64,000 bases of DNA from Danxiaibacter flavus (lineage in GTDB: Bacteria; Bacteroidota; Bacteroidia; Chitinophagales; Chitinophagaceae), in contig NZ_JAULBC010000001.1 in assembly GCF_041060425.1 (NCBI RefSeq), forward strand, positions 310,001 through 374,000, written 5' to 3'. Position 1 is the first letter of the stretch, and every line of letters starts with the position of its first letter. The position numbers and the translations under genes were made by a program. Shown in pieces: positions 53,272-62,031 of this stretch. Below the pieces are notes generated by a model. That model did not search any database and was not told the DNA's origin. It saw only the letters and a list, made by a program, of their open reading frames with translations.

Positions 53272-54621
53272 ATGATATTATTAGCTATAGACTGGAGTAG
53301 TGTTGGAATCAAGGCTTTGCAATTTATCCTCTCTTTTTCCATTCTCGTTACCCTACATGAACTTGGACACTTTGTTACGGCAAAATGGTTTGGTTGCCGG
53401 GTTGAAAAGTTCTACCTGTTCTTTAACCCCTGGTTTAGTCTTTGGAAGAAAAAAATTGGTGAAACCGAATATGGTATCGGTTGGGTTCCGTTTGGCGGAT
53501 ATGTGAAAATATCCGGGATGGTGGACGAAAGCATGGATAAAGAACAAATGAAACTTCCTCCTCAACCTTATGAATTCAGAAGCAAGCCGGCCTGGCAGCG
53601 CCTGATTATCATGGTGGGTGGTGTTGTAGTAAACCTGTTATTGGGATTCTTTATTTATGCAATGATGCTGTGGTCATGGGGTGAAGAATACATTCCAACG
53701 AATCAAATGACATATGGCATTGCTGCAGACTCTTTGGCACAGACAATTGGCTTAAGAGACGGCGATAAAATATTGAGTGTTGATGGAAAATACGTTGAGA
53801 AATTTAAGGCAATTCCTTTCAACGTTATTCTTGATGATGCCAAATCTTTACAGGTTGACAGAAATGGTGAGCATGTAAATATCAATATTCCGGACAAGTT
53901 TGCCGGCACGTTGATCAGTTATAAGGATCTGAATTTTATTGATGTCCGCATTCCTTTTACTGCCATTGACAGTGTGATTGATACATCGGTGGCAAAGAGA
54001 GCTGGCCTGATGAAAGGTGATAAGATCATTAAACTGAATGAAAACAAAGTTGAATTTTTTAATGATTTTAAACGACAAATAGCGGCCAACAAAGGCAAGC
54101 AAATTTCGTTGACTTACCTGCGTGGTGCGGATACATTAAATACGTCTTTAACTGTGCCACAGGCCGGCGCAATTGGATTATTTAATACCGATCCTTCCAA
54201 ATTGATTAAGATCAAAGAGATTAAATACACTTTCTTTGAATCTTTTCCTGCAGGTTTCCGTAAGAGCATCGAAACCCTGCGATCCTACTGGTTGCAGCTG
54301 AAACTTATTTTCAGCGGTAAAGTGAAAGCAAGTGAATCAGTGGGAAGCCTGATCAGCATCGGCAACATGTTCTCTTCTCAATGGGATTGGCAGAACTTCT
54401 GGAGCCTGACGGCATTCTTCTCCATAGTGCTCGCGTTCATGAATATATTGCCGATTCCGGCACTGGATGGAGGACATGCTTTGTTCTGCATCATCGAAAT
54501 GGTCACCGGCCGCAAGCCAAGTGACAAATTCATGGAGTATGCACAAATGGCGGGTATGGTGTTGTTGCTGGGATTGATGGCTTACGCGTTGGGATTGGAT
54601 TTCTGGAGACTGTTTAAATAA
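53272..54621 (+). CDS. rseP: site-2 zinc protease RseP
   Basis: This intramembrane metalloprotease (M50B) of 449 residues cleaves membrane-bound anti-sigma factors and signal-peptide remnants. The zinc motif H29-E-L-G-H33 lies in the first membrane helix, and the third ligand is in NILPIPALDGGH in a C-terminal helix. Two PDZ-like domains (about 145-215 and 225-300) lie between. The stop codon is directly followed by tandem arrays. Confidence 0.94.
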   Translation: MILLAIDWSSVGIKALQFILSFSILVTLHELGHFVTAKWFGCRVEKFYLFFNPWFSLWKKKIGETEYGIGWVPFGGYVKISGMVDESMDKEQMKLPPQPYEFRSKPAWQRLIIMVGGVVVNLLLGFFIYAMMLWSWGEEYIPTNQMTYGIAADSLAQTIGLRDGDKILSVDGKYVEKFKAIPFNVILDDAKSLQVDRNGEHVNINIPDKFAGTLISYKDLNFIDVRIPFTAIDSVIDTSVAKRAGLMKGDKIIKLNENKVEFFNDFKRQIAANKGKQISLTYLRGADTLNTSLTVPQAGAIGLFNTDPSKLIKIKEIKYTFFESFPAGFRKSIETLRSYWLQLKLIFSGKVKASESVGSLISIGNMFSSQWDWQNFWSLTAFFSIVLAFMNILPIPALDGGHALFCIIEMVTGRKPSDKFMEYAQMAGMVLLLGLMAYALGLDFWRLFK

Positions 54622-54689
54622 TTGAAAATTGAAAGTTGACAATTGAAAATGTGCGAATGTGAGAATGTGCAAATATGCAAATGTGCAAA
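54619..54689 (+). repeat. octamer arrays directly after the rseP stop codon
   Basis: From the TAA, AATTGAAA-type units run to about 54,649. Then five octamers follow: TGTGCGAA, TGTGAGAA, TGTGCAAA, TATGCAAA and TGTGCAAA. Confidence 0.85.
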
Positions 54690-54730
54690 CTATTCTGACG
54701 CAAGAGCAAGATTTTGCTCGATAAGGTTAT

Positions 54731-54767
54731 AATAAAATGGGCCCGATTTAATCGGGCCCATTTTATT
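54731..54767. terminator. bidirectional terminator between rseP and the MutS-like gene
   Basis: Arms 54,731-54,746 and 54,752-54,767 form a 16-bp perfect stem around TTTAA, with A- and T-rich ends. It lies between convergent genes. Confidence 0.9.
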
Positions 54768-54814
54768 TATTTAGAAACTTCCTGGGTAAACACGACGCAA
54801 TGGAGGTTTAGATC

Positions 54815-54905
54815 GTTCATCATTTACATATTCACCCATCTGCACATTCGCTCATTCGCGCATCTGCACATTCGCACATTTGCAAATTCACCCATCTGCA
54901 CATTA
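54815..54905 (-). repeat. octamer array directly after the MutS-like stop codon
   Basis: On the minus strand the TAA is followed by about eleven octamers of TGTGCRRA type (TGTGCAGA, TGGGTGAA, TTTGCAAA, TGTGCGAA and so on). It is the same family as after rseP, in opposite orientation, with the shared terminator between them. Confidence 0.85.
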
Positions 54906-56702
54906 AACCTCTATTCCGATCTTCTTCATCAGTATCGACGCATTGAGGCTTTGGCAGATGCCTTTTTTTAATTTGTAGTCGAAGAATAATTCGTCATGGG
55001 CAACCTGTACATCAAAATGATAATTATGGATGGCTTCCGGAAAACTATTTTCCAATTGCGCCAGTTCCACATCATGTGTTGCAATAACGGCCACGGCTTG
55101 TTGATGGATTAGCTGTTTGATCAAAGCTTTTGAACCAGTATGACGATCGAGTGAGTTTGTGCCACGGAGTATCTCATCCAGCAAAATAAAAACCTGCTCT
55201 TTGTTATTCACCGCTTCTATAATGAGGCGAAGCTTCTTCAGTTCAGCATAGAACGTTGAAGTGTTGTCAGCCAGATTATCCGCAATGCGCATACTCGACA
55301 TCAGTTTAATAGGTGATATTGTAAATGATGCGGCACACACAGGGGCTCCCATTAACGCCAGAACAGCATTAACACCAATGCTCCGTAAAAATGTACTTTT
55401 CCCACCCATGTTCGAGCCGGTGATGATGCTGACTTTTCCCAAGCCTTCTAACCCAAAACTGTTGTCAACTCTTTTTCCTTCCGCAATCAAGGGATGGCCG
55501 ATGTTATGGCCATTCAACGTGAAATGCGAAGTTGAAATGGATGGAAAGCTCCATGCTGGTTGATTGAAATGGAGTGTCGCCAGGCCAGATATTACTTCCA
55601 TCTGGGCAATGGCATTAAACCAGTGAGAGGTAGTTTGTTGATTGTTCTTTTTCCATTTGTTCAGTGCCAGGATCTGGTGAAGATCCCATAGCAAAAATGT
55701 ATTCAAAATGTAGAAGGCAAAAACATTCAGACGTACGTCAAAGCGGCCAAGAATATTTTTGAGACCAAGAATTTCAGCAGACGCTTTTGACGAGCCTTTT
55801 ACCTGTATGTTTCTTTTGATGGATTGAATTAACGGGGACGAGAAGCTGTTGTTCTCAATATGTTCCAGTTGTTTGTGCAAGGTGTTTACTTCCGTTACAA
55901 TTCTGGAAAGTAAGTTGTAGGTCTCATGCAGTTTTTTGCTAATGGAAAAAGCAAATATCATGAAGGCGAAAACAAGCGTATAGAACAAAGGCGCACTGAT
56001 TATATCTGCAAGATGAAGAATGGTCACTGTAATCGTAATCACCGGAAAACCATATGCCAGCAATTTCCATGCTTTATGATCGTACAATGGCGGAAGTTGC
56101 ATCCAGTTTTCAATTCTTTTTTCAGTGCGAAGCGACAGTGGTTCAGCCGTTCCAAACGATTGGAATTGATGCCGCCATGTTGTGTCCTGTGCGACTTCCT
56201 TTACTGCTTGCTGCGTCAACAGGATCTCTTCTTTGGATTGATGACTCAGCAGACGATCTGCCAGCAACTGTCTTCCTTGTTCACTCGTTGCCCGGTTGAG
56301 ATATTGATAGATGGAGGCTTTACCGAAGATGTCAAGATCATGTGCATATACATGCTGTTCGGGCTCGTAATTTTTGCCGTCAAACCGGCTATGATAATTG
56401 CCATTAAGCAATGCTACCTCTTCTTCATTTATTTTTAAAAGACGCTCAAGGTTAAGCAGTTTATTTTTCAGATCGGTGTCAAAGGAAACTGCAATTAAAA
56501 AGACAGCGATACCCACAATTGCAGACAAAATGATGATCCAGCTGGAGAACTGCCAGGTAAATCTCACAAGCAGAATTGTCGCGACAACAATGAAAAAGCG
56601 CATCCAGGCAGCTCTTCTTCTTTTGGCGGCAATTGTTTCCAGCTGCGATTTTAGCGTTGTAATATTTTCCTGGTATGTCTGTAAGGGCATATTTACGTTC
56701 AT
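54903..56702 (-). CDS. membrane-anchored MutS-like ATPase
   Basis: The 599 residues include two membrane segments near the N-terminus (about 34-50 and 52-72), two more at about 213-232 and 236-255, a MutS core/clamp-like helical region and a C-terminal MutS ATPase. Walker A is TGSNMGGKSTFLRS, Walker B FILLDEILRGTN, and the switch motif ATHD. The MutS mismatch-binding domain is absent, so classical mismatch repair is unlikely. The function of these membrane MutS relatives is unknown. Confidence 0.85.
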   Translation of the reverse strand: MNVNMPLQTYQENITTLKSQLETIAAKRRRAAWMRFFIVVATILLVRFTWQFSSWIIILSAIVGIAVFLIAVSFDTDLKNKLLNLERLLKINEEEVALLNGNYHSRFDGKNYEPEQHVYAHDLDIFGKASIYQYLNRATSEQGRQLLADRLLSHQSKEEILLTQQAVKEVAQDTTWRHQFQSFGTAEPLSLRTEKRIENWMQLPPLYDHKAWKLLAYGFPVITITVTILHLADIISAPLFYTLVFAFMIFAFSISKKLHETYNLLSRIVTEVNTLHKQLEHIENNSFSSPLIQSIKRNIQVKGSSKASAEILGLKNILGRFDVRLNVFAFYILNTFLLWDLHQILALNKWKKNNQQTTSHWFNAIAQMEVISGLATLHFNQPAWSFPSISTSHFTLNGHNIGHPLIAEGKRVDNSFGLEGLGKVSIITGSNMGGKSTFLRSIGVNAVLALMGAPVCAASFTISPIKLMSSMRIADNLADNTSTFYAELKKLRLIIEAVNNKEQVFILLDEILRGTNSLDRHTGSKALIKQLIHQQAVAVIATHDVELAQLENSFPEAIHNYHFDVQVAHDELFFDYKLKKGICQSLNASILMKKIGIEV

Positions 56703-56722
56703 AGCTGTGAAGATAAGAAGGA

Positions 56723-56753
56723 AGCTTAAAGCCCAAAGCCTAAAGCTTAAAGC
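56723..56753 (+). repeat. heptad array AAAGCCY upstream of the MutS-like gene
   Basis: Four units of AAAGCYT/AAAGCCC type match the arrays at 7240 and 12,973. A short GGTGTGA-type tract follows at about 56,876-56,905. Otherwise the 297-base gap up to the tmRNA shows no gene. Confidence 0.75.
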
Positions 56754-56999
56754 CGGGACCAGAAACGGCGCTGCGTTTGCTATCTTTTAACAGGCGCGAT
56801 TGTTTGAAATGAGGCAAAACCGGAAAACTTTCGTAAATTTGTCCTCCCATAAAAGTTCTTTGATAGGGAGGTGATGAGGTGTGAGGCGTAAGGTATAAGG
56901 TGTGGAGAGCTACTTTATTGAAAAGGTTGCCGACCAAAAACACAGTCGGCCTGCACTAAAACACATCTAACATCACACACCTAACATCGTACATAACCC

Positions 57000-57374
57000 G
57001 GGGCTGTACTGGTTTTGACAGCATAGGTTACGGTAGGTGTAAGCATGCAGTGCGTTGTATAATTAGCACTTTAATCTGAATATTCAAACTTCAAATGGCA
57101 ATACACAGTATGCCATGGCTGCCTAATCAGTGATTAGATAGTCATTAGGGCCGCGTTGAGCAGGTTGTTCTGTTACCAGGCTCCGCCGCCGACTCAAAAC
57201 TAAACACAGAATGCTGTAACGGAAGGCTGTGACCGTTACAAAAGACTATCCAGCTAAGCGACAGATTGGTTTGTTCATTTCCTGTTTGCCGCCGACAAGT
57301 AATAATGGAATAAGCATGTAGAAAGCTTATGGTAAATATGTTTGGACAGGGGTTCGATCCCCCTCAGCTCCACA
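57000..57374 (+). ncRNA. ssrA: tmRNA
   Basis: This is a transfer-messenger RNA of about 375 nt that rescues stalled ribosomes. The 5' end GGGGCTG pairs with CAGCTCC near the 3' end (one G-T pair) to form the acceptor stem, and the T arm is GACAGGGGTTCGATCCCCTC. The tag frame is GGC AAT ACA CAG TAT GCC ATG GCT GCC TAA (57,097-57,126), giving GNTQYAMAA, which ends in the usual YAxAA degron. A complete CCA end is not encoded. A terminator follows. Confidence 0.95.
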
Positions 57375-57376
57375 AA

Positions 57377-57420
57377 TGAGGTATATAGGGCCGCTCCAGG
57401 CCTTGTATACCTCAATTTTT
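57377..57420 (+). terminator. terminator of tmRNA
   Basis: TGAGGTATA (57,377-57,385) pairs with TATACCTCA (57,406-57,414). An inner GGCC stem extends the hairpin, and a T8 run follows. Confidence 0.88.
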
Positions 57421-57447
57421 TTCCTGACATTGAATAAATGACCTCTG

Positions 57448-57630
57448 ATGAAATCCGGCAAAAACTTCGAGATATCGTTGGAGGAACTATCCTCGAGAAA
57501 CAGAAGGATCCTTGCACAGCAATCAGAAACATCTTATGCCGAAGCTTTGAAACAGGTCCAACAGTTAAAAGCAAATTCGAAAGTAGGGCAATCATTGAAA
57601 GCCAGGGTTCACGCAACGAGCGCTAAGTAG
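57448..57630 (+). CDS. possible 60-residue helical protein
   Basis: The short frame encodes an amphipathic, charged helix-forming peptide (FEISLEELSSRNRRILAQQ, YAEALKQVQQLKANSKVG) whose composition is protein-like, unlike the two overlapping frames. It starts 28 bases after the tmRNA terminator. There is no promoter match or known domain. It may be a real small gene or chance. Confidence 0.4.
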   Translation: MKSGKNFEISLEELSSRNRRILAQQSETSYAEALKQVQQLKANSKVGQSLKARVHATSAK

Positions 57631-57977
57631 CAGCGACGCGGCGATAAATTACGAGATACAACTTTTTTTGCTTGTGTCCCTACCGCTATCTGGCGCTTTT
57701 TCTTACTTTTCTCTTTTTAATTCTTTGTGTCGCTTAGTGTCTATTGTGTGGTTTAAAAAAAGAAACAATTTTATTGCCCAGGCCCCACTTATCCATCTAC
57801 GGTTACAAATGCATATTCCACTTTGCCCCTCCAATGCTATTGACCATCCACATTATCGTTACAGAAATATATTCTTTATCGCTCCAGAAGAAGTAAATTT
57901 ATATGCAAGCAATAACCAAACTGCTGATCTACAAATAATCGTTCCTCTTAATTGCTGACAACTTAAAAAAATAATCC
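57631..57977. other. noncoding gap with a degenerate repeat
   Basis: No convincing gene is seen. Bases about 57,636-57,760 hold a diverged copy of the GACGCGGCGA/TGTGTCGCTTAGTGTC repeat family clustered at 10,088. The rest is AT-rich. Confidence 0.4.
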
Positions 57978-59342
57978 ATGGATAAAAGAACATTCATACA
58001 AACAATGTCGGTTTTAACCGGTGGTGTAATTTTATCAGATCTAACTGGCTGCAATTCTTCTCAAAAACCTACTCCAATGAACGGGCATCTTACAAACTGG
58101 GCTGGCAATTTAACTTACAGTACTGATCATGTGCACTATCCAACGTCGGTTGAACAGGTACAGGAAGTTGTTAAAAAGTGTAATAAGATCAGGGCGCTTG
58201 GATCAAGACATTCATTCAATACAATCGCAGACAGTACAGAAAACCAGCTCTCGCTACAGCAGATGAATAAGGTATTATCGTTAGATAAAACGGCAAATAC
58301 GATAACCGTACAGTCCGGAACACGCTATGGTGATTTTGCCCCATATCTTGATGAAAACGGCTATGCTTTGGCAAACCTGGCTTCATTGCCACATATTACT
58401 GTTGCAGGAGCTTGTGCCACCGGCACACACGGCTCTGGTGTAGACAATGGGAATTTATCTACCTCGGTTTCTGCAATTGAATTTGTTAATGCCGCAGGGG
58501 ATGTTGTTGCCCTTTCAAAGAACAAAGACGGAGATAAGTTTTATGGTGCCGTCGTTAATCTTGGCGCGATCGGCATACTCTCAAAAGTTACCCTTGATAT
58601 TATACCAACCTTTAAAATGAAACAGGTTGTATATCTTAATATGCCAATGGAGGAATTAAGGAATAATTTTGCAGACCTTGAATCTAAAGGTTATAGCGTA
58701 AGCCTGTTCACCGACTGGAAAAATAAAAACATTAATGAAGTCTGGATAAAAAGCCGCGTTGTTGACGATGATAATACAACGGCCGCGCCGGAATTATATG
58801 GTGCAAAACTTGCCACAAAAAATATGCATCCTATAGCAGATCAGTCAGCTGAAAATGTTACCGACCAAATGGGCATTCCAGGCACGTGGTATGAAAGAAT
58901 GCCGCATTTTAAAATGGGTTTTAAGCCCAGCGCAGGAAAAGAATTACAGGCTGAATATTTTGTGCCTATTGAAAATGCCTATGAAGCTATAATGGCTGTA
59001 CAAAAACTAAATGAAAAAATATCACCCCACCTCTTTATAACGGAAATACGCACTATTAAAACTGATGAACTCTGGATGAGTCCTTGTTATAGGCAGACCT
59101 CTGTCGCAATCCATTTTACATGGAAGCAGGAGACAGACGCAGTAATGAGTTTGTTGCCGTTGATTGAAGCACAACTTTCTCCTTTCAATGCTAAGCCACA
59201 TTGGGCAAAGCTGTTTACAATGCAGCCACGTATTTTACAATCACGTTATAAAAGGCTTTCAGATTTTAAACAACTGGTTGCTGAATATGATCCCTCCGGA
59301 AAGTTTAAAAATGAATTCTTGCAAAAGAATATTTATAGCTAA
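57978..59342 (+). CDS. FAD-dependent alditol/xylitol oxidase-like protein
   Basis: The 454-residue VAO-family flavoprotein has an N-terminal leader KRTFIQTMSVLTGG with a possible lipobox (LTGC), so it is probably exported, perhaps by Tat. The FAD domain shows the GSRHSFN motif whose His carries the covalent flavin in alditol oxidase, then NLASLPHITVAGACATGTHGSG and GAIGILSKVTLDI. The C-terminal ALO domain ends with PSGKFKNEFL. Relatives oxidise sugar alcohols or aldonolactones, yielding H2O2. The substrate here is open. Confidence 0.85.
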   Translation: MDKRTFIQTMSVLTGGVILSDLTGCNSSQKPTPMNGHLTNWAGNLTYSTDHVHYPTSVEQVQEVVKKCNKIRALGSRHSFNTIADSTENQLSLQQMNKVLSLDKTANTITVQSGTRYGDFAPYLDENGYALANLASLPHITVAGACATGTHGSGVDNGNLSTSVSAIEFVNAAGDVVALSKNKDGDKFYGAVVNLGAIGILSKVTLDIIPTFKMKQVVYLNMPMEELRNNFADLESKGYSVSLFTDWKNKNINEVWIKSRVVDDDNTTAAPELYGAKLATKNMHPIADQSAENVTDQMGIPGTWYERMPHFKMGFKPSAGKELQAEYFVPIENAYEAIMAVQKLNEKISPHLFITEIRTIKTDELWMSPCYRQTSVAIHFTWKQETDAVMSLLPLIEAQLSPFNAKPHWAKLFTMQPRILQSRYKRLSDFKQLVAEYDPSGKFKNEFLQKNIYS

Positions 59343-59660
59343 CCAATTTATTGTAGTTGTTATTTTTTGTTTAGTTAGTTCACCGTTATATGTGACATGA
59401 ATTTATATGTTCTGGTGCTGATGCCTGGTGGTATTGTATCCCTTAGTTTAACCTGAGCTCGCGCTTAAAGCCGGGCTTGTCAATCCTGTAAGCCTCTATA
59501 GAATGCATGGGCGATGTGTGGAAAAGGGTAGATGATTGGAATAAACGATTGATGCAATCTAAATAGATGAAAATTTTTTTAAATCAGGAACGAATATGGC
59601 AAATATACAGTCATGCTATTGGACAATATATAGTTAATCCTTTTTATTAAATCACCTGAT
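59343..59660. other. noncoding gap
   Basis: Nothing gene-like is seen in 318 bases. The sequence is AT-rich, without a clear terminator, promoter match or array. Confidence 0.4.
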
Positions 59661-60179
59661 ATGAAATTACTTGTCGCGATAGTATTAATTACTTCGTTTT
59701 TTTCGTGTAAAAAAGACAGTATACAGTACGCCAGTGAATTTGAAAAAAGCAAGCAGGCCTGGAATAGCTATAAAGCATCAATAGGAAATTCCTATTCTTA
59801 TATCATTTATAGCGGTTCAGTGTTTGGCGGTTATGCAGAGACTAAAATAACGGTGCGGAACGGAGCTGTAAAAGGCAGAAGTTATTTGGCCGGCAGTTAT
59901 GTGTATAATCAGGGACAAGCACCCTTATTGCAAATCATGAGATCCTGGACTGAAGATAGTGCAGCCTTAAATACGCATCAGGAAGGTGATGCGGCGGTTC
60001 TGCTTGATGAAATTTATGCCCAGGCGCCCACAGTTTGGCTGAATGTAGAAAAGAAAAAGAATGATGTCTATTTTACTTCTGATTCAATTGGTCTGATAAC
60101 GAGTTGCGGTTATGTGCCTAAAGGTTGCCAGGATGATTGTTTTATTGGGGTTCATATTAAATCAATAACTCCGTTGTAG
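59661..60179 (+). CDS. small lipoprotein, unknown function
   Basis: The 172 residues have a lipobox at Cys16 (FFSC) followed by KKD. The mature part has a W-N-S-Y-K...Y-S-Y-I-I-Y-S-G-S strand pattern like DUF6174-type lipoproteins, a Leu-rich acidic middle and four cysteines near the C-terminus (TSCGYVPKGCQDDC) that may form disulfides. No enzyme motif is seen. It is a single gene followed by a hairpin. Confidence 0.65.
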   Translation: MKLLVAIVLITSFFSCKKDSIQYASEFEKSKQAWNSYKASIGNSYSYIIYSGSVFGGYAETKITVRNGAVKGRSYLAGSYVYNQGQAPLLQIMRSWTEDSAALNTHQEGDAAVLLDEIYAQAPTVWLNVEKKKNDVYFTSDSIGLITSCGYVPKGCQDDCFIGVHIKSITPL

Positions 60180-60197
60180 TTTAATGACCGGAGTTTT
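60167..60197 (+). terminator. probable terminator overlapping the lipoprotein stop codon
   Basis: AACTCCG (60,167-60,173) and CGGAGTT (60,189-60,195) form a 7-bp stem with a 15-base loop containing the stop codon, followed by TT. Confidence 0.5.
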
Positions 60198-60293
60198 GGT
60201 TTATATCCCTCAAGCCCAATGGCTACAAAAAAGCCCTTTGAAAAGATTATTACTCCAATTATATGGTGTAGATCTTATTAACGGTAAATGCAT

Positions 60294-60908
60294 TTATGCT
60301 TTCTGTTTACTAAGCATCGGCTGATGTTTGATGATGAATGCTATCAATGTATCAAGTGAAATGCCGGCGCGTTCACACGCATCCTGGATGTCATCACGCG
60401 ATACATTCGCTGCAAAGCCTTTTGATTTCAGTTTCTTTTTCACGCCTGCCAAATCCATACCTTCATAACCTGTTTCTCTCATTAGAGAATAAGCGTGGAC
60501 AAGCCCGGATAGCTCATCAAATGCATACAACATCTTATCCATCGTTGTTACCGGATCAACGCCAAAATAAGATGGTCCGTGTGATGCTATAGCACGTATA
60601 ATTTCAGGATCGACATTACGCTGCTCCAGTTCTTCCACTATTTTTCTGCAATGAAGATCCGGCCATTGTTCCCAGTCTGCATCATGGAGTAATCCAGCCA
60701 TTTCCCAGCGCCATTGATCAGCTTCGTCAAGTCCTTCTGCTTCTGCCGCCCATCGTTGCATAAGATATGCTACCTGTTGCATGTGTACACGCAATTTCTC
60801 ATTTGGTACCCAATTGTTAAGAAGCGTGTAAGCTTCATCTCGGGTTAAGACTCTATTCTTATTTTCTTCGTTGCCGAAAACAGTTCTATTGAGTAGGCGA
60901 TCTGTCAT
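60294..60908 (-). CDS. HD-domain hydrolase
   Basis: The 204-residue HD-superfamily protein has H-x(n)-HD-x(n)-D residues in VHMQQVAYLMQRWA, GLLHDADWEQWPD, ASHGPSYFG and YAFDELSGLVHAY. It is cytosolic. Members of this group (YfbR/HDIG-like) are metal phosphohydrolases; the substrate is unknown. The C-terminal helices (VSRDDIQDACERAGISLD) are typical of the subfamily. It stands alone. Confidence 0.85.
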   Translation of the reverse strand: MTDRLLNRTVFGNEENKNRVLTRDEAYTLLNNWVPNEKLRVHMQQVAYLMQRWAAEAEGLDEADQWRWEMAGLLHDADWEQWPDLHCRKIVEELEQRNVDPEIIRAIASHGPSYFGVDPVTTMDKMLYAFDELSGLVHAYSLMRETGYEGMDLAGVKKKLKSKGFAANVSRDDIQDACERAGISLDTLIAFIIKHQPMLSKQKA

Positions 60909-61001
60909 GAAATTACGGTTAGGTTATCTGAGCCGGGCAAAAGTATCGCAAAGAAATTACGGTTCACCTTTTTGCCGATTACCAAACAATATTAAATTTT
61001 T

Positions 61002-61664
61002 TTATTCAGCCTTAGACTTACTCCCCGGCAACCTCTTTCTTATCACCGTTATCTGACCCCTGTGGTTTGATTCGTGTTCGCAAACATGAAACCATTTGCA
61101 AAAATTGTTGGTGGGTTGGTTATTAAAGAAATGTGGATCTACCTGAGCCAGCCATTTGTGATCCCGCTTTTTAAATTCGTCAAGTGTTTTCTGGCGAACT
61201 TCGTGTAGGGCGTTTAAATAATAATCCAGATTGTTGCCCTTGATCTGTTTTCTGCCTTCGTCGCCCAGTTCCATTGCAACACCCCATTTCTTTTTATTTT
61301 CATCGCTAAAATCCTTGAGGTTGTTGAATGTAAGATCCTGATACACTGTATCAGTCGCGGCAAGATGAAGCAACAGCGCTCCGATGGTGTTTGATTTGTC
61401 GTCAATTAAAAAGTCGAGATCCTGTTGAGTTAAGCCATTCACAGCATTAATGACAGACGCCCTGTTCCATGCCATCATGGAAACCAAAATGCCGATCTGC
61501 GGAGAATATCCTTCTAACGGACCAATAATGTTGAGATTATCGTCGGCATAAGGGCTGGCGTAACCAAGCATCGGCAGGGCGGACAATGAACTTGCTCCAG
61601 CTATGGTCAATGCGGTTTGTTGAATGAATGTCCTTCTGTGTAATGCGGTTGAATTGGTCTTCAT
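61002..61664 (-). CDS. exported DinB-family protein
   Basis: The 220 residues begin with a Tat-like leader (HRRTFIQQTALTIAGASSLSAL) and then a DinB four-helix bundle. Metal-ligand candidates are H112 or nearby in LLLHLAATD, and H-x3-H in FHVCEHESNHRGQITVIRKRLPG. DinB-like proteins include thiol transferases and uncharacterised metal enzymes. Export is unusual for the fold but is seen in Bacteroidota. It stands alone. Confidence 0.8.
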   Translation of the reverse strand: MKTNSTALHRRTFIQQTALTIAGASSLSALPMLGYASPYADDNLNIIGPLEGYSPQIGILVSMMAWNRASVINAVNGLTQQDLDFLIDDKSNTIGALLLHLAATDTVYQDLTFNNLKDFSDENKKKWGVAMELGDEGRKQIKGNNLDYYLNALHEVRQKTLDEFKKRDHKWLAQVDPHFFNNQPTNNFCKWFHVCEHESNHRGQITVIRKRLPGSKSKAE

Positions 61665-62031
61665 ACAATTTGTTTTGTGTGGTGATGAATGTTTCTATTT
61701 AGTGAGTAAAGAGAAAATGTTGTTGCCTTGCTGTACTTAAACGAGTAACTGTGTTAGAAAGAGCCTTTTAGTAACGGTGAAGCCTGCCTGTTAGCAATGA
61801 AAACGACATTGAAACTACAAAATCCACCGGGTATTATCGAATGGCCATGTTTAAAAAATTAATTACGCCAGGTCCCCATATTGCAATATTGCCTGTTCTG
61901 ATACCTGATTTATGCCAACCAGCCTGTGCCTGCATTGCGCCCGATTCTTCACTACCCAGTACCCCGCGGCGCAAGCAAAGGGCAGGCAAGCTTTTTAGTC
62001 CGAGGCTTTTATGTTGTCGTTTTATAAAGTA
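61665..62031. other. noncoding gap
   Basis: Nothing gene-like is seen in 367 bases. A short plus-strand frame here overlaps the end of the next gene and has no protein-like pattern. Confidence 0.4.

Noticed and set aside
57275..57616. Minus-strand open frame of 113 codons with VELRGIEPLSKH
   Set aside because: It is antisense to the tmRNA 3' half; this peptide is a familiar artefact of translating the tmRNA or tRNA T-arm complement.
57668..57958. 96-codon plus-strand frame after tmRNA
   Set aside because: It runs through a degenerate repeat, has biased random composition and no family resemblance.
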